NCBI RefSeq assembly: GCF_900167135.1
Contig: NZ_FUWZ01000001.1
Location: forward strand, 372,001 to 436,000
From: Chitinophaga eiseniae
GTDB taxonomy: Bacteria > Bacteroidota > Bacteroidia > Chitinophagales > Chitinophagaceae
Reading direction: 5' to 3'
Length of the DNA stretch: 64,000 bases
The notes under the pieces were generated by a model that worked only from the letters and a program-made list of their open reading frames with translations, was not told where the DNA came from and did not search any database. Both the position numbers and the translations under genes were made by a program. This document shows positions 26,657 to 36,500 of the stretch, one piece after another (position 1 is the first letter of the stretch; each line of letters begins with the position of its first letter).

Positions 26657-27217
26657 CTATACCCTCGGTTTCCAGGGGATTTCTTCCACGCCCAGCTTGT
26701 GGCCGGTCCAGCGGGCCAGCACAAAGAGATAATCGCTCAGGCGGTTGATGTATTTGAGTACCAGTGGTTCGATGAACATTTCCTGCTCCTGCATGCCTAC
26801 GCAGAGCCTTTCGGTGCGGCGGCATACGCAGCGGGCGATGTGACAGGTAGATACGGCTACGTGTCCGCCCGGGAGAATGAAGTGTTTCATGGGGGGCAGT
26901 TCTTCATTCATTTTATCGATGCTGGATTCCAGCAGCTGGATATCTGCTTCGTGGAGATCGGGGATGCGCATTTTTGTTTCCTTGTCGGGGTCGCACGCCA
27001 ATGCCGCGCCAACGGTGAACAGGCGGTCCTGTATTTCCTTCAGGAGGGTTTTGGTGTCCGGATCTGCCGTATAATCGCTGACCAGCCCGATATAAGAGTT
27101 CAGTTCGTCTACCGTGCCGTAGGCATCGATGCGGAGATCGCTCTTGGGTACTTTGGTGCCGCCGATCAGGGAGGTTTTGCCTTTATCCCCTGTTTTGGTG
27201 TATATTTTAAGAGACAT
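26657..27217 (-). CDS. Cob(I)yrinic acid a,c-diamide adenosyltransferase (PduO type)
   Basis: A 186-residue enzyme that adds the 5'-deoxyadenosyl group to cob(I)alamin. ATP-binding motif 'TKTGDKGKTSLIGG' (7-20), 'RIDAYGTVDELNSYIG' (29-44) and 'RRTERLCVG' late are all typical of the PduO fold. The frame is open to 27283, but the ATG at 27217 gives the standard start 'MSLKIYTKTGD'. No cobalamin riboswitch is visible. It lies between the ABC ATPase and ribE in the same operon. Confidence 0.93.
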   Translation of the reverse strand: MSLKIYTKTGDKGKTSLIGGTKVPKSDLRIDAYGTVDELNSYIGLVSDYTADPDTKTLLKEIQDRLFTVGAALACDPDKETKMRIPDLHEADIQLLESSIDKMNEELPPMKHFILPGGHVAVSTCHIARCVCRRTERLCVGMQEQEMFIEPLVLKYINRLSDYLFVLARWTGHKLGVEEIPWKPRV

Positions 27218-27251
27218 GCTTTTTTTCTGCAAAATACGAATTACGCAGCGG

Positions 27252-27965
27252 TCATGATTTGAGAAGGGCTTCTTTTTTCTCATTCACCCTGTCAGACTCG
27301 ATGACGCCGTCTCTCAGCCGGATAATTCTCCTGGCGTGGTCTGCGATGTCTTCCTCGTGGGTTACCAGCACCACCGTGTTGCCGGAGGCGTGGATGCTGC
27401 CGAATATTTCCATGATTTCGATAGACGTTTTCGTATCGAGGTTACCGGTAGGTTCGTCGGCCAGGATCAGGGAGGGGTCGTTGACGAGGGCGCGGGCGAT
27501 GGCCACACGCTGGCACTGACCGCCGGAGAGTTCGTTGGGCTTGTGTTTGTAGCGGTCGCCCAGTTTCACTCTTTCCAGCATCATGCGCGCTTTCTCTTCC
27601 CTTTCTTTTTTACCGATGCCGGCGTAGATCAGGGGTACCGCTACGTTTTCCAGGGCGGTGAGGCGGGGCATGAGGTTGAACTGCTGGAAAACGAAGCCGA
27701 TTTCTTTGCCGCGTACGCCGGCGAGGGCGTTGTCTTCCATTTTGCTTACATCATGGCCGCTCAGGATATATTTACCGCTGGTGGGGGTGTCCAGGCATCC
27801 GAGGATGTTCATGAGGGTAGATTTGCCGGAGCCGGAAGGTCCCATCAGGGCTACATACTCGTTTTTGAAGATGTCCAGGGATACCCCCTTGAGTACAGGT
27901 AGCTCATTTTTACCTAAAAAATAGCTTTTTTTGATGTCTTCCAGGTGGATAACGGACTTTTGCAT
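27252..27965 (-). CDS. ABC transporter ATP-binding protein, LolD/MacB type
   Basis: A 237-residue ATPase with Walker A 'GPSGSGKST' (42-50), Q-loop '[10 protein letters not shown]', signature '[15 protein letters not shown]', Walker B '[12 protein letters not shown]' and H-loop 'LVTHEED'. 'EPTGNLD' and the overall size place it in the LolD/MacB/FtsE group that pairs with FtsX-like permeases. No permease gene is adjacent; the LolC/E-like permease at 10307-11542 is one possible partner. gatC lies 4 bp upstream. Confidence 0.93.
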   Translation of the reverse strand: MQKSVIHLEDIKKSYFLGKNELPVLKGVSLDIFKNEYVALMGPSGSGKSTLMNILGCLDTPTSGKYILSGHDVSKMEDNALAGVRGKEIGFVFQQFNLMPRLTALENVAVPLIYAGIGKKEREEKARMMLERVKLGDRYKHKPNELSGGQCQRVAIARALVNDPSLILADEPTGNLDTKTSIEIMEIFGSIHASGNTVVLVTHEEDIADHARRIIRLRDGVIESDRVNEKKEALLKS

Positions 27966-27969
27966 GTGG

Positions 27970-28260
27970 TTATTTCTTTATGACTTTTGGTACCTCGAAG
28001 TATTCTGAGGTGGCCGCAGGTGCGTTTTGAAGGCCTTCTTCCCGGGTGATGGTGGTGATTACCTCGTCTTCCCGGAAAACGTTATAGTCAGCGGTTAGGT
28101 GCAACAACGGTTTTACATGGGTAGTATCCAGTTCATTCAGTTTCTCCACAAAGGTGATCATTCGCTGCAGGTCGCCGCGGATGGCGGTTTTCTCCTGCTC
28201 GTTGAATTCCAGTCTGGCGAGATCGGCTAACTGTTGTACCAGGGCGTCGTTCACTTCCAT
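27970..28260 (-). CDS. gatC: Asp-tRNA(Asn)/Glu-tRNA(Gln) amidotransferase subunit C
   Basis: A 96-residue helical protein that holds GatA and GatB together in the enzyme making Gln-tRNA(Gln) and/or Asn-tRNA(Asn). '[15 protein letters not shown]', '[16 protein letters not shown]' and 'FREDEV' are the family's conserved blocks. The ATG at 28260 is preferred to an upstream TTG. First gene of the leftward operon that runs to 25354; gatA and gatB are not in the window. Confidence 0.92.
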   Translation of the reverse strand: MEVNDALVQQLADLARLEFNEQEKTAIRGDLQRMITFVEKLNELDTTHVKPLLHLTADYNVFREDEVITTITREEGLQNAPAATSEYFEVPKVIKK

Positions 28261-28291
28261 AATCAAATTAAATCAAAAAATAATAAAATGT

Positions 28292-28388
28292 AATGACCAA
28301 AAAGGATGGTATCTCAAAAATAGGGATAAACGGAGAGCTTTCAACCGCCTGCCATCGCCTTTTTGGTCATTTTATGATATTTTTTTTA
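28292..28388. promoter_or_regulatory. Hairpin with T-runs between divergent gatC and trpS
   Basis: A 14-bp perfect inverted repeat (28292-28305 with 28358-28371, arm AATGACCAAAAAGG), extended by ATGG/CCAT (28306-28309 with 28352-28355) across a 2-nt bulge. On the plus strand TATTTTTTTTAC follows within 10 nt; on the minus strand T-rich sequence follows too. It lies upstream of both genes, where a simple terminator is not expected, so it may be an attenuator for trpS or gatC, or an operator. Confidence 0.5.
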
Positions 28389-28449
28389 CAGACGGGTGGA
28401 TAAGGGAATATTAAAAGCTAACCGCTTATTCTTTAAATTGCGCCCTGTT

Positions 28450-29460
28450 ATGGCTACAGAAAAAGAAATTGTGGTGAGTGGCATACGCCCCACCGGTTAT
28501 TTGCATTTAGGCAATTATTTTGGCGCGATTCGTAATTATATCCGGATGCAGGAAGAGTTTGACTGCTACTTCTTTGTGGCGGACTGGCACTCGCTGACGA
28601 CCCATCCGAACCCGAAAGACCTGCAAGCCAATGTGATGCGGGTACTGGCGGAGAACATCGCTTCCGGCCTGGACCCGGAAAAAGTGACCCTGTACGCGCA
28701 AAGCCATGTACCGGAAATAGCGGAGCTGTACCTGCTCATGAATATGCTGGCTTATAAAGGAGAGCTGGAGAAAGTACCAACGTTTAAAGACAAGGTAAGA
28801 TTACAGCCGGAGAACGTTAACGCCGGCCTGTTGACCTACCCGGTGCTGATGAGCGTGGACATCCTGATCCAGCGCGCCGTGAAAGTGCCGGTGGGTAAAG
28901 ACCAGGGCCAGCACCTGGAGATGGCCCGCAACTTTGCACAACGTTTTAATAACCGTTACGGCAACCTGTTCCCCGAGCCGGTAGCCTTTAACTATGGTGA
29001 TAACCTCGTGCGTATCCTGAGCCTCGATGGCAAGGGCGGTAAAATGAGCAAGAGCGAAAACGAGATGTCTACCCTCTACCTGTCTGACAGCGATGAACAG
29101 ATCCGTAAGAAGCTGGGGAAGGCAAAAACAGACAGCGGTAGCGGCGTTCCGGGTGAACCCATGCCGGAATCCGTGGCCAACCTGATAGAGATCATGAAGC
29201 TGGTGTCCACACCAGATACCGTTCAGTTTTATACAGATGCCTTTAACGCGGGTTCGATCCGTTACGGCGATATGAAAACGCAGCTGGGGGAAGATATGGT
29301 GAAATTCATCGCACCTATCCGCGAAAAAGCCAAAGACCTGCAGGAAAACAGGGCCTATCTGCATAAGATCATGAAGGAAGGTGCTGAAAAAGCACGGGCA
29401 AATGCGGCACAAACTTTGCAACAGGCGAGAAACCTTATGGGTTTAAACTATTTTGAGTAA
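28450..29460 (+). CDS. trpS: Tryptophanyl-tRNA synthetase
   Basis: A 336-residue class I synthetase that charges tRNA(Trp). The HIGH motif appears as 'HLGN' (18-21) in 'SGIRPTGYLHLGNYFGAI', the KMSKS motif is exact near residue 198 ('GKGGKMSKSEN'), and 'GKDQGQHLEMARNFAQRFN' is the ATP/tRNA region. The frame is open from 28396, but the ATG at 28450 gives the normal start. A hairpin with a T-run (28292-28388) lies upstream. The deoxynucleoside kinase gene follows after 45 bp. Confidence 0.96.
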   Translation: MATEKEIVVSGIRPTGYLHLGNYFGAIRNYIRMQEEFDCYFFVADWHSLTTHPNPKDLQANVMRVLAENIASGLDPEKVTLYAQSHVPEIAELYLLMNMLAYKGELEKVPTFKDKVRLQPENVNAGLLTYPVLMSVDILIQRAVKVPVGKDQGQHLEMARNFAQRFNNRYGNLFPEPVAFNYGDNLVRILSLDGKGGKMSKSENEMSTLYLSDSDEQIRKKLGKAKTDSGSGVPGEPMPESVANLIEIMKLVSTPDTVQFYTDAFNAGSIRYGDMKTQLGEDMVKFIAPIREKAKDLQENRAYLHKIMKEGAEKARANAAQTLQQARNLMGLNYFE

Positions 29461-29505
29461 CCACAGCTGTCAGCAATTTTTCAGTATTCACGACCTTTCA
29501 TTAGC

Positions 29506-30141
29506 ATGGCAAAACAAAATAAAATCAAACATATCGCGATCGCCGGCAATATCGGCGCGGGTAAAACCACCCTCACCGAAATGCTCTGCCGCCACTATAA
29601 ATGGCACCCGCAGTATGAAGATGTAGAGCACAATCCCTATCTGAATGATTTCTATGAAGATATGCCCCGCTGGTCTTTTAACCTGCAGGTATACTTTCTG
29701 AACGGCAGGCTGAAACAACTGCTCGAGATCCAGAACGGAAAAGAGACCGTGATACAGGACCGCACCATCTACGAGGATGCGCATATCTTTGCGCCCAACC
29801 TGTATGAGATGGGGCTGATGACCAAAAGGGATTTTGACAATTATTTCAACTTTTTCCAGACGCTGAAAAGCATGGTCAAGCCGCCGGACCTGCTGATCTA
29901 CCTGCAGGCTTCCGTGCCTACACTGGTAGCGCAGATACAGAAACGGGGAAGGGAATACGAAGAGAATATCCGGCTCGACTATCTCAAACGGCTAAACGAA
30001 TATTATAACAACTGGATTGAGAAATACGAAGAAGGGCCGTTGCTGGTGATTGATATCGATAAAAATAAATTCCCGGAGAGCGATGAAGATCTCGGGGAGA
30101 TTATTTCAAAGATAGATTCCCAGTTGTACGGACTTTTCTGA
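29506..30141 (+). CDS. Deoxynucleoside kinase
   Basis: A 211-residue kinase of the dNK/dCK/dGK family that phosphorylates deoxynucleosides for salvage. P-loop 'GNIGAGKTTL' (14-23), the DRS-like motif 'VIQDRTIYEDAHIF' (residues about 84-97, DRT here), and the LID arginines in 'KRGREYEENIRLDYLKRLNEYY'. Which base it prefers cannot be read off. It ends at the strong terminator at 30162-30199. Confidence 0.92.
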   Translation: MAKQNKIKHIAIAGNIGAGKTTLTEMLCRHYKWHPQYEDVEHNPYLNDFYEDMPRWSFNLQVYFLNGRLKQLLEIQNGKETVIQDRTIYEDAHIFAPNLYEMGLMTKRDFDNYFNFFQTLKSMVKPPDLLIYLQASVPTLVAQIQKRGREYEENIRLDYLKRLNEYYNNWIEKYEEGPLLVIDIDKNKFPESDEDLGEIISKIDSQLYGLF

Positions 30142-30161
30142 TCCGGCGACGATACTTTATT

Positions 30162-30199
30162 AAACCCCGTCAGGCTATGGCCTGACGGGGTTTTGTTTT
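30162..30199 (+). terminator. Intrinsic terminator after the deoxynucleoside kinase gene
   Basis: A 14-bp perfect stem (30162-30175 with 30180-30193, arm AAACCCCGTCAGGC), TATG loop, then TTTGTTTTTT. Confidence 0.9.
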
Positions 30200-30259
30200 T
30201 TCAGCCAAAAAATTTTCCGGCGTTAAGAAGTAATTAACATTCTACATTTTTCTCCGTTG

Positions 30260-30267
30260 TATGTTTG
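30260..30267 (+). promoter_or_regulatory. -7 element of the envelope-protein pair
   Basis: TATGTTTG matches TAnnTTTG, 31 bp before the ATG at 30299. No clear -33 element. Confidence 0.5.
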
Positions 30268-30298
30268 CCGTACCAGAATTGTTTGTTAAACCCTCATC

Positions 30299-31087
30299 AT
30301 GAAACCAATGTTATTGACCATTGTTTGTGTGCCATACTTTCTCGTAACGTATGCGCAATCTTTTTGGACGCCTGCCGGGAAAGACGCCGCTGCAGGCAGT
30401 TACAGCCGCCGCTTTCAGCAGGTGGCGTCCGCGGCTTATCATCCGGCAGGATTGTCCTGCCTGCGCACTTTCACTGCGGGTATTTATGCCGAGCAGCGTT
30501 TTTTATTAAAGGAGATACCGTTCTACCAGGCTATGGCAGCCATCCCGGCGGGCGCCGGCGCTTTCGGGGTGCAGCTGGCGCGTTTGGGTAGCAGTGCTTA
30601 CTACCGGCAGTTGGTGGGCCTGGCCTATGGGATGCGGCTGGGAGCCAGCGTAGGCATGGGGTTGCAGGGGAGTTATCTCACGGAGGTAACGTCCGGATAT
30701 GGCAACCGCAGCGGCCTGTCCGTCACGGGTGGACTGCTGTGGCATGCCGGGGAACGATGGCATACGGGTATCCGCATCAGCCATTTCCGGCCGGGAACGA
30801 CGGTATACAGTGCCGGTATTGGCTTTGAAGCCTCCTCCGCTTTTTTGCTCAGCGCCGAAATAGGAAAAGTCGGCCATGAAACCGCCTGGCTGAGAGCAAC
30901 CGCCAGCTACAGGATTGTTCCGCCGCTGGCATTGCAATGGGGATTTGCCACCTGTGCACCCTTTCAGCATGCCGGTATCACCATTCATTGGCATATGCTG
31001 CGGATCATGTTTGCAGCGGGCTTTCATCCGCAACTGGGCATCACTCCTTCAACCACTATCATATGGCAGCGGGATGGCGCAGAGTAA
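30299..31087 (+). CDS. Exported outer-membrane-type beta protein of unknown function
   Basis: A 262-residue protein with a signal peptide ending at 'VTYAQS'. The mature part reads like a small beta barrel or porin-like protein: 'ASAAYHPAGLS', then 'FTAGIYAEQRFLLKEI', glycine-rich alternating strands ('LVGLAYGMRLGASVGMGLQGSYL', 'LSVTGGLLWHAGERWHTGIRI') and a final 'HWHMLRIMFAAGFHPQLGI'. The 'N/HPAGLS' pattern recalls PorV/PorQ-type and FadL-like OM proteins, without a firm match. The next gene starts inside it (25-bp overlap), so the two are probably a functional pair. Confidence 0.65.
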   Translation: MKPMLLTIVCVPYFLVTYAQSFWTPAGKDAAAGSYSRRFQQVASAAYHPAGLSCLRTFTAGIYAEQRFLLKEIPFYQAMAAIPAGAGAFGVQLARLGSSAYYRQLVGLAYGMRLGASVGMGLQGSYLTEVTSGYGNRSGLSVTGGLLWHAGERWHTGIRISHFRPGTTVYSAGIGFEASSAFLLSAEIGKVGHETAWLRATASYRIVPPLALQWGFATCAPFQHAGITIHWHMLRIMFAAGFHPQLGITPSTTIIWQRDGAE

Positions 31088-33126
31088 CCGCGGTGTTGCT
31101 ACTGTTGTGTGGTAGCTGGGGGAAGGTGGTTGCCAGGCAGGAAGAGGAACTGCCCGCCGTCATGGAAAACGCACTGGAAAATGAAACAGCCGTGGCGGAC
31201 GTTCCTTCCGATGATGATGAAAACTGGCAACAGCTGGAGGATTTCAGACGGCACAAAATACAGCTGAACACTGCCGGCGAGGCAACGTTGCAATCGTTAG
31301 GTATGCTGACAGATATACAGATCGGTGAGTTGCTGACATACCGCCGTCTGTTGGGTGACCTGGTCAGTATCTACGAGTTGCAGGCGGTGCCGGGGTTTGA
31401 ACCCGAACTGATACAACAGCTGCTGCCCTACGTAAAAGTGGGGAACGACCTGTCGCCGCATTATACTTTGCGCGATTATCTGCACAAAGGCGGGCATACC
31501 TTGCTGCTGCGGTACGCCAGGCAGCCGGAAAGGGCCCGTGGATATCAGCGCGCAGGCACCGCTGCGGCGGCTTATCAGGGAAGCCCGGACAAGGTATTGC
31601 TGCGTTACCGGTACAGCTTTCCGCGTTATGTCAGCTGGGGCGTTACTATGGAAAAAGATGCAGGTGAGCCGTGGAACGGTTTTCCGCGGCAACGGGGATT
31701 TGATTATTACAGTGCGCATGTGTTTGTCCGCAATACCGCCTGGCTGAAAACGATCGCACTGGGCGATTACACGGTGAACTTCGGCCAGGGGCTGCTACAA
31801 TGGCAGGCGCAGGCCTATGGAAAAGGCGCGGCCCCTATGCAGATAAAAAGAGAGGGCGACCTGCTGCGGCCACATACCTCCGCGGGAGAGAGCAATTTTT
31901 TCCGCGGGGCGGCCGCTACCTGGGAGCAGGGAACGTGGCAGGCAACCGCTTTTTTTTCATGGCGGCAGCTGGATGGCACACTGACGCCTTCTGATGAGGA
32001 GGAAGATAAAAATGCTACGGCTTTGCAGCGCAGCGGTTACCATCGCACAGTGGCAGAGCTTTCCCGTAAGGGCGCTGTGCGGCAGTGGAGCAGCGGGGCC
32101 AACATCCGGTACCAACGCCATCGCTGGCAGATCGGGGCCAATGTGGTCGCCCACCGGCTCTATCCTGCACTGCAAAGGGAACTGAAGCCGTACAGCAGTT
32201 TCGAATTTACCGGTAGTCAGTTGACCGGCGCCAGTATGGACTATGCGGCCTACTGGAAAAATATTCACCTGTTCGGGGAGCTGGCGGCCAGTGATAACGG
32301 GAAGCCTGCCTTTGTACAGGGCGCGCTGGCCAGCGTAGCGCCCACGGTGGATGTGGCAATAGCATACCGGTATTACGACAAAGCCTATCAGTCTTTTTAT
32401 GCCGCTGGTTTCGGCGATGGTTCCAGGACGGTGAATGAACAGGGATGGTATGCCGGCGTCAGCCTGTTGCTCAGCCGGCGGTGGAAGGTAGAAGGGTATG
32501 CTGATTTTTTTCGTTTCCCCTGGCTGAAATACCGTGCTGATGCGCCATCCGGTGGACGTGATTTTTCCGCACAGGCGGTGTATACGCCCGATAAACGCAG
32601 CAAGTGGCTGCTGCGGGTCAGCCAGGCCACACATGCGCAAAACAGCCAGTCTCCCGGCAATGCCCTGAAAGTTTTGTCGGATGTAACGTCAACGCATATA
32701 CGTATACAGGCAGATGTAAGCTGCAGCAGAAGCTGGCAGTTTCGCGGAAGGGGAGAGTACAGTATTTATGCGGCGGACAGTGGCAGGAAAACAGGCTGGA
32801 TGGGATACCTGGAGGCTGCCTGGCACCCGCGTGCCTGTCCGCTGGCACTGAATGCAAGGCTTGTCCGCTTTGGAACGGCTGACTATAATTCGCGCATATA
32901 TGCCTATGAGCGCAGTGTGTTATACGATAATGCGGTGTCGCTGTTGTATGGGAACGGTTGGCAGTACTATCTGAATATTAAATGGAAAGTAAACCGCCGT
33001 TTGGCTTGCTGGCTGCGGATGCACCAGGTGATTTATCCCGGGCAGCAAACCATCGGAACAGGACCTGAAACAGTGGAAGGCAACAGAAAAACGCTGTTTC
33101 AGTTTCAGCTGCTCCGGTCATGGTGA
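31063..33126 (+). CDS. Outer-membrane-type protein with N-terminal helix-hairpin-helix (ComEA-like) domain
   Basis: A 687-residue protein. It starts at the ATG at 31063, giving 'AGWRRVTAVLLLLCGSWGKVVARQEE', a signal peptide; longer upstream starts would disrupt it. Residues about 50-130 carry tandem HhH motifs ('IQLNTAGEATLQSLGMLTD', 'IYELQAVPGFEPELIQQLLPY') like ComEA. The rest is a long beta-rich region with barrel-like strands ('DYTVNFGQGLLQWQAQAYGKG', 'WYAGVSLLLSRRWKVEGYADFF') ending in 'LFQFQLLRSW'. Proteins of this plan are common in Bacteroidota; a DNA-uptake link is suggested by the HhH part but not shown. Confidence 0.75.
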   Translation: MAAGWRRVTAVLLLLCGSWGKVVARQEEELPAVMENALENETAVADVPSDDDENWQQLEDFRRHKIQLNTAGEATLQSLGMLTDIQIGELLTYRRLLGDLVSIYELQAVPGFEPELIQQLLPYVKVGNDLSPHYTLRDYLHKGGHTLLLRYARQPERARGYQRAGTAAAAYQGSPDKVLLRYRYSFPRYVSWGVTMEKDAGEPWNGFPRQRGFDYYSAHVFVRNTAWLKTIALGDYTVNFGQGLLQWQAQAYGKGAAPMQIKREGDLLRPHTSAGESNFFRGAAATWEQGTWQATAFFSWRQLDGTLTPSDEEEDKNATALQRSGYHRTVAELSRKGAVRQWSSGANIRYQRHRWQIGANVVAHRLYPALQRELKPYSSFEFTGSQLTGASMDYAAYWKNIHLFGELAASDNGKPAFVQGALASVAPTVDVAIAYRYYDKAYQSFYAAGFGDGSRTVNEQGWYAGVSLLLSRRWKVEGYADFFRFPWLKYRADAPSGGRDFSAQAVYTPDKRSKWLLRVSQATHAQNSQSPGNALKVLSDVTSTHIRIQADVSCSRSWQFRGRGEYSIYAADSGRKTGWMGYLEAAWHPRACPLALNARLVRFGTADYNSRIYAYERSVLYDNAVSLLYGNGWQYYLNIKWKVNRRLACWLRMHQVIYPGQQTIGTGPETVEGNRKTLFQFQLLRSW

Positions 33127-33580
33127 GTATTCCGTAATTCCATATTAATTTTAATTTAGTTAATAAATTGATTTGTAGTTAGTTAGGTTCTTTTTTCCAT
33201 TTGCTGTTAAAAAAATGTTAAGCGCAAAGGAGCTAGAAAGCTTTTTTTTTATAACTTGGGGATGTTCAACCAAAATCTAAATCCTAAAAAACTAATCAAA
33301 CCAATGAGCCGCTTTTACCTTAGAAAAGCTGTGTCTTCCAACGGTGGCTATTCCAACGTGTTACTTTTATTTGCTTAGTTGCTTGTTTGCTTGTGACCAC
33401 ATAGATGTGTTTTTGCTTGTCACACCGTAACATTTAATGTTTAATCAAAGCCAGATCAGGAGAACTATATGCCGGTAGTGGTATATACAATCGTATTGTA
33501 TATACCAGGTTTAGGATAACGATATAAAAAATGTCGGACGTGTGTCCGCTTTCTTTTTCAACCAAAATTTGAATCTTTTT
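33127..33580 (+). promoter_or_regulatory. Long leader / intergenic region upstream of susC
   Basis: The 454-bp region contains a short reading frame (33304-33378) and a 12-bp stem-loop (33480-33491 with 33495-33506, arm GGTATATACAAT, CGT loop). The translation-start context TTCAACCAAAATCTAAATC at 33269 recurs almost unchanged before susC at about 33557. A near -7 match, TAACTTGG, lies at 33252-33259. Repeated TTGCTT units at 33373-33420 are also seen. No protein gene of normal size is present. Confidence 0.5.
33304..33378 (+). CDS. Possible 24-codon upstream reading frame in the susC leader
   Basis: ATG to TAG, 24 residues, starting 'MSRFYLRKAVSSNGG' and ending in a hydrophobic run 'VLLLFA'. 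It is preceded by the same CAACCAAAAT..AATC sequence that precedes the susC start, which suggests that ribosomes could start here. It could be a leader peptide that affects susC expression, or a chance frame. I found no family for it. Confidence 0.35.
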   Translation: MSRFYLRKAVSSNGGYSNVLLLFA

Positions 33581-36500
33581 ATGAAAAAGGTTTTACTCCT
33601 TTTTGCCATGCCTATGGCAATTGTTAGTCTGGCCTACGCACAGGAGCGTCAGGTATCAGGCACAGTAAAGGGCAGCGACGGAAGCCCGGTACTAATGGCG
33701 ACCATACAAATTAAAGGGACGACCACAGGTACCACTACTGATAAACAGGGAAATTTCCACCTCACTGTTAAAGATGCGAAAACCGTACTGGTAGTAAGAA
33801 GCGTAGGCTTCCTCACCCGGGAAGTGACGGTAGGAGAGAATACTACATTAGACATCACGCTGCCGGTAGATACCAAAGCACTGCAGGAAGTAGTGGTAAC
33901 GGCGCTGGGCATACGCCAGGAGAAAAAAGCGCTCGGCTATGCAGCTCAGGATGTAAAAGGAGAAGAACTGGTCAGAACAGCTCCTTCCAACCCACTCAGC
34001 TCCCTCTCCGGTAAAGTAGCAGGCGCCAGTATCGTTACCTCCTCCGGTACGCCCGGCGCTCCGGTGAGAGTGCAGCTCCGTGGCGCTACTACCATCATGG
34101 GTAGCAACCAACCACTATTTGTAATTGATGGTTTACCGGTAGATAACAGCGAATCCAACACCTCCAGTGATGGCGCCGGTACTGCCGGTGTACTGCAGTC
34201 CAACAGGATGGTAGATATCAACCCTGACGACATTGAAAATATCACTATCCTGAAAGGGCCGGCTGCTGCCGCTTTATACGGTAGTATGGCGTCTAACGGT
34301 GCGGTGATCATCACCACAAAGAAAGGAAAAAGAAACCCTGATGGCAGGTCCTTTAATATCTCCTACGGTATTACTGTCAACTTTGATAAAGTAAGCCAGT
34401 TACCGGACAGACAAAACAAATACGCCCAGGGTTACGGCGACCTTTCCCATCCCGGCGATGCCGGCGGTCCCAAAGCCTACTCTTTCGGACCAGCCATCGA
34501 TACCCTGGTGTTTGACGGCAAACCCTATCTGTGGGACAGAAACGGTATGTTGGTGGGCAAAAGCCAGAATCCCGGCGGAAAAGCGGCGATCGTTTATGAC
34601 CCTTATGATTTCTTCCAGACAGGTATCGGTACACAGAACAACCTGGCCATCAGCGGAGGTACGACCGCCCTCACTTATCGCGTGTCTGCCTCTGTCTATA
34701 ATCAGAAGGGTATGATCCCGCTCACTGATTTTAAGAAGAATACCATCGCTTTCTCTACAGATTATAAGTTCTCCGATAAATTCACCGTGTTCTCTACCAT
34801 GAACTATGTGAACTCCGGCGGCAAACGTGCGCAGCAGGGTAGTAACCTGAGCGGTATCATGCTGGGCCTCCTGAGAACAACGCCTACCTTTGATAACTCC
34901 AACGGTGTAACAGATCCCTCCGATCCATCCGCCTACCTCCTGGGCGACAACAGCGGCGATCAGCGCAGCTACCGCGGCAGAGGTATCTATGATAACCCCT
35001 ACTGGACGGTAAATATGAACCCTTACAAAGATAACGTACAACGTTTCTTCGGTACCGTAGGTGCTGTTTACAAGCCATTCGAGTGGTTGAGCATCACGGA
35101 AAGGTTCGGCGGAGATTATTCCCTGGACAACCGTAAGCAGATCTATTCCAAAGGCTCCGGCGGTTTCCCTGACGGTCAGTACTTCGAAGATCAGCTGAGC
35201 ACCCTGGTGATCAACAACGACCTGTTTGCCACTTTTACCAAGAAATCTGGCAAGTTTGACTACTCCTTCCTCGTTGGCCAGAATGTGTACGACTATAAAA
35301 CCAAATACCTGCATACACAAGGTGACGGCTTGAGTGGTAACGACTTTCAGGGTATCACCAACACCGGTAGCAACACCTTGTCTATCAGCAACTCTCAGCA
35401 GCGCAGGGTCGCTTTTTATGGTAAAGCAAACGTAGCCTTCAACAACTACCTGTTCCTCGAACTGACAGGCCGTTATGAAGGCAACAGTACCCTGCCCACA
35501 CAAAACCAGTTCTTCTTCTATCCTTCCGGTAGCCTTGGTTATGTGTTTACCGAAGGCCTGGGTATCAAAAGCAACATCCTTTCCTATGGTAAAGTACGTG
35601 TGGCTTTCTCCAGCGTAGGTCGCGGCCTGAATCCGTACAGCCTGCAAACATACTATGGCCGTACTGCTCCTGGCGATGGCTGGACCAATGGTATCGTTTT
35701 CCCGTATAATGGCCTCGTAGGTTATTCCAAAAGCGGTACACTGGGTAACCGCAACCTGACAGCGGAAAAAACCAACCAGTTTGAAACCGGTGCGGAGTTA
35801 CGCTTCTTCGATAACAGGGTTACACTGGACTACACCTACTATAACGGTAAAAGTAAAGGTCTGCTGAACCAGGTAAGCATCGCTCCCAGTAGCGGCTACA
35901 GCTCTGCATTCCTGAATGCGGCTTCCATGCAGAACCATGGTCATGAAGTAACACTGGGTGTTTCCCCCATCCGTAGCAAAGACCTTGACTGGACCATCAC
36001 CTTCAACTACGCGCAAAACAGAAACAAGGTGCTGGCGCTGGCGGAAGGTATTGACCGCTTCGACTTCAACGGCTTCACCGGTATTTTCGTTTCCGCGATC
36101 GTAGGTAAACAATACGGTTCCCTCTACGGTACCGGTTATGTGAAAGATGCGCAGGGCCGCCTGGTGATCAACGATGAAGGTACCCCCGGCGACGGTTCTT
36201 ACGGCTATCCTATCATCTACGATCCTTTACAATACCTGGGCGATGTAAACCCCAAATGGTCCGGCTCAGTGGGTAATACCCTCAATTATAAAGGCGTTAT
36301 CCTCAGCTTCCTGATTGAGACCAAACAAGGACAAAGCATATGGAACGGCACCTGGGGAGCTATGACCAACTTCGGTACCAGCGCCAATACGCTGGCAAGA
36401 GGCACGCAGACGGTGTTTGAAGGGGTGAAAGGTCATCTGGACGGCAACAACAACGTGGTGACCAAAGGAGAGAAAAACGATATTAAAGCAGATCTCAATG

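Noticed and set aside
26636..27260. FMN or cobalamin riboswitch before ribE or the adenosyltransferase
   Set aside because: The gaps are 21 and 34 bp and mostly coding or spacer, too short for either structure, and no conserved boxes are seen.
28261..28449. T-box leader before trpS
   Set aside because: No T-box sequence or specifier loop is visible, and T-boxes are not known from this phylum; only a plain hairpin is present.
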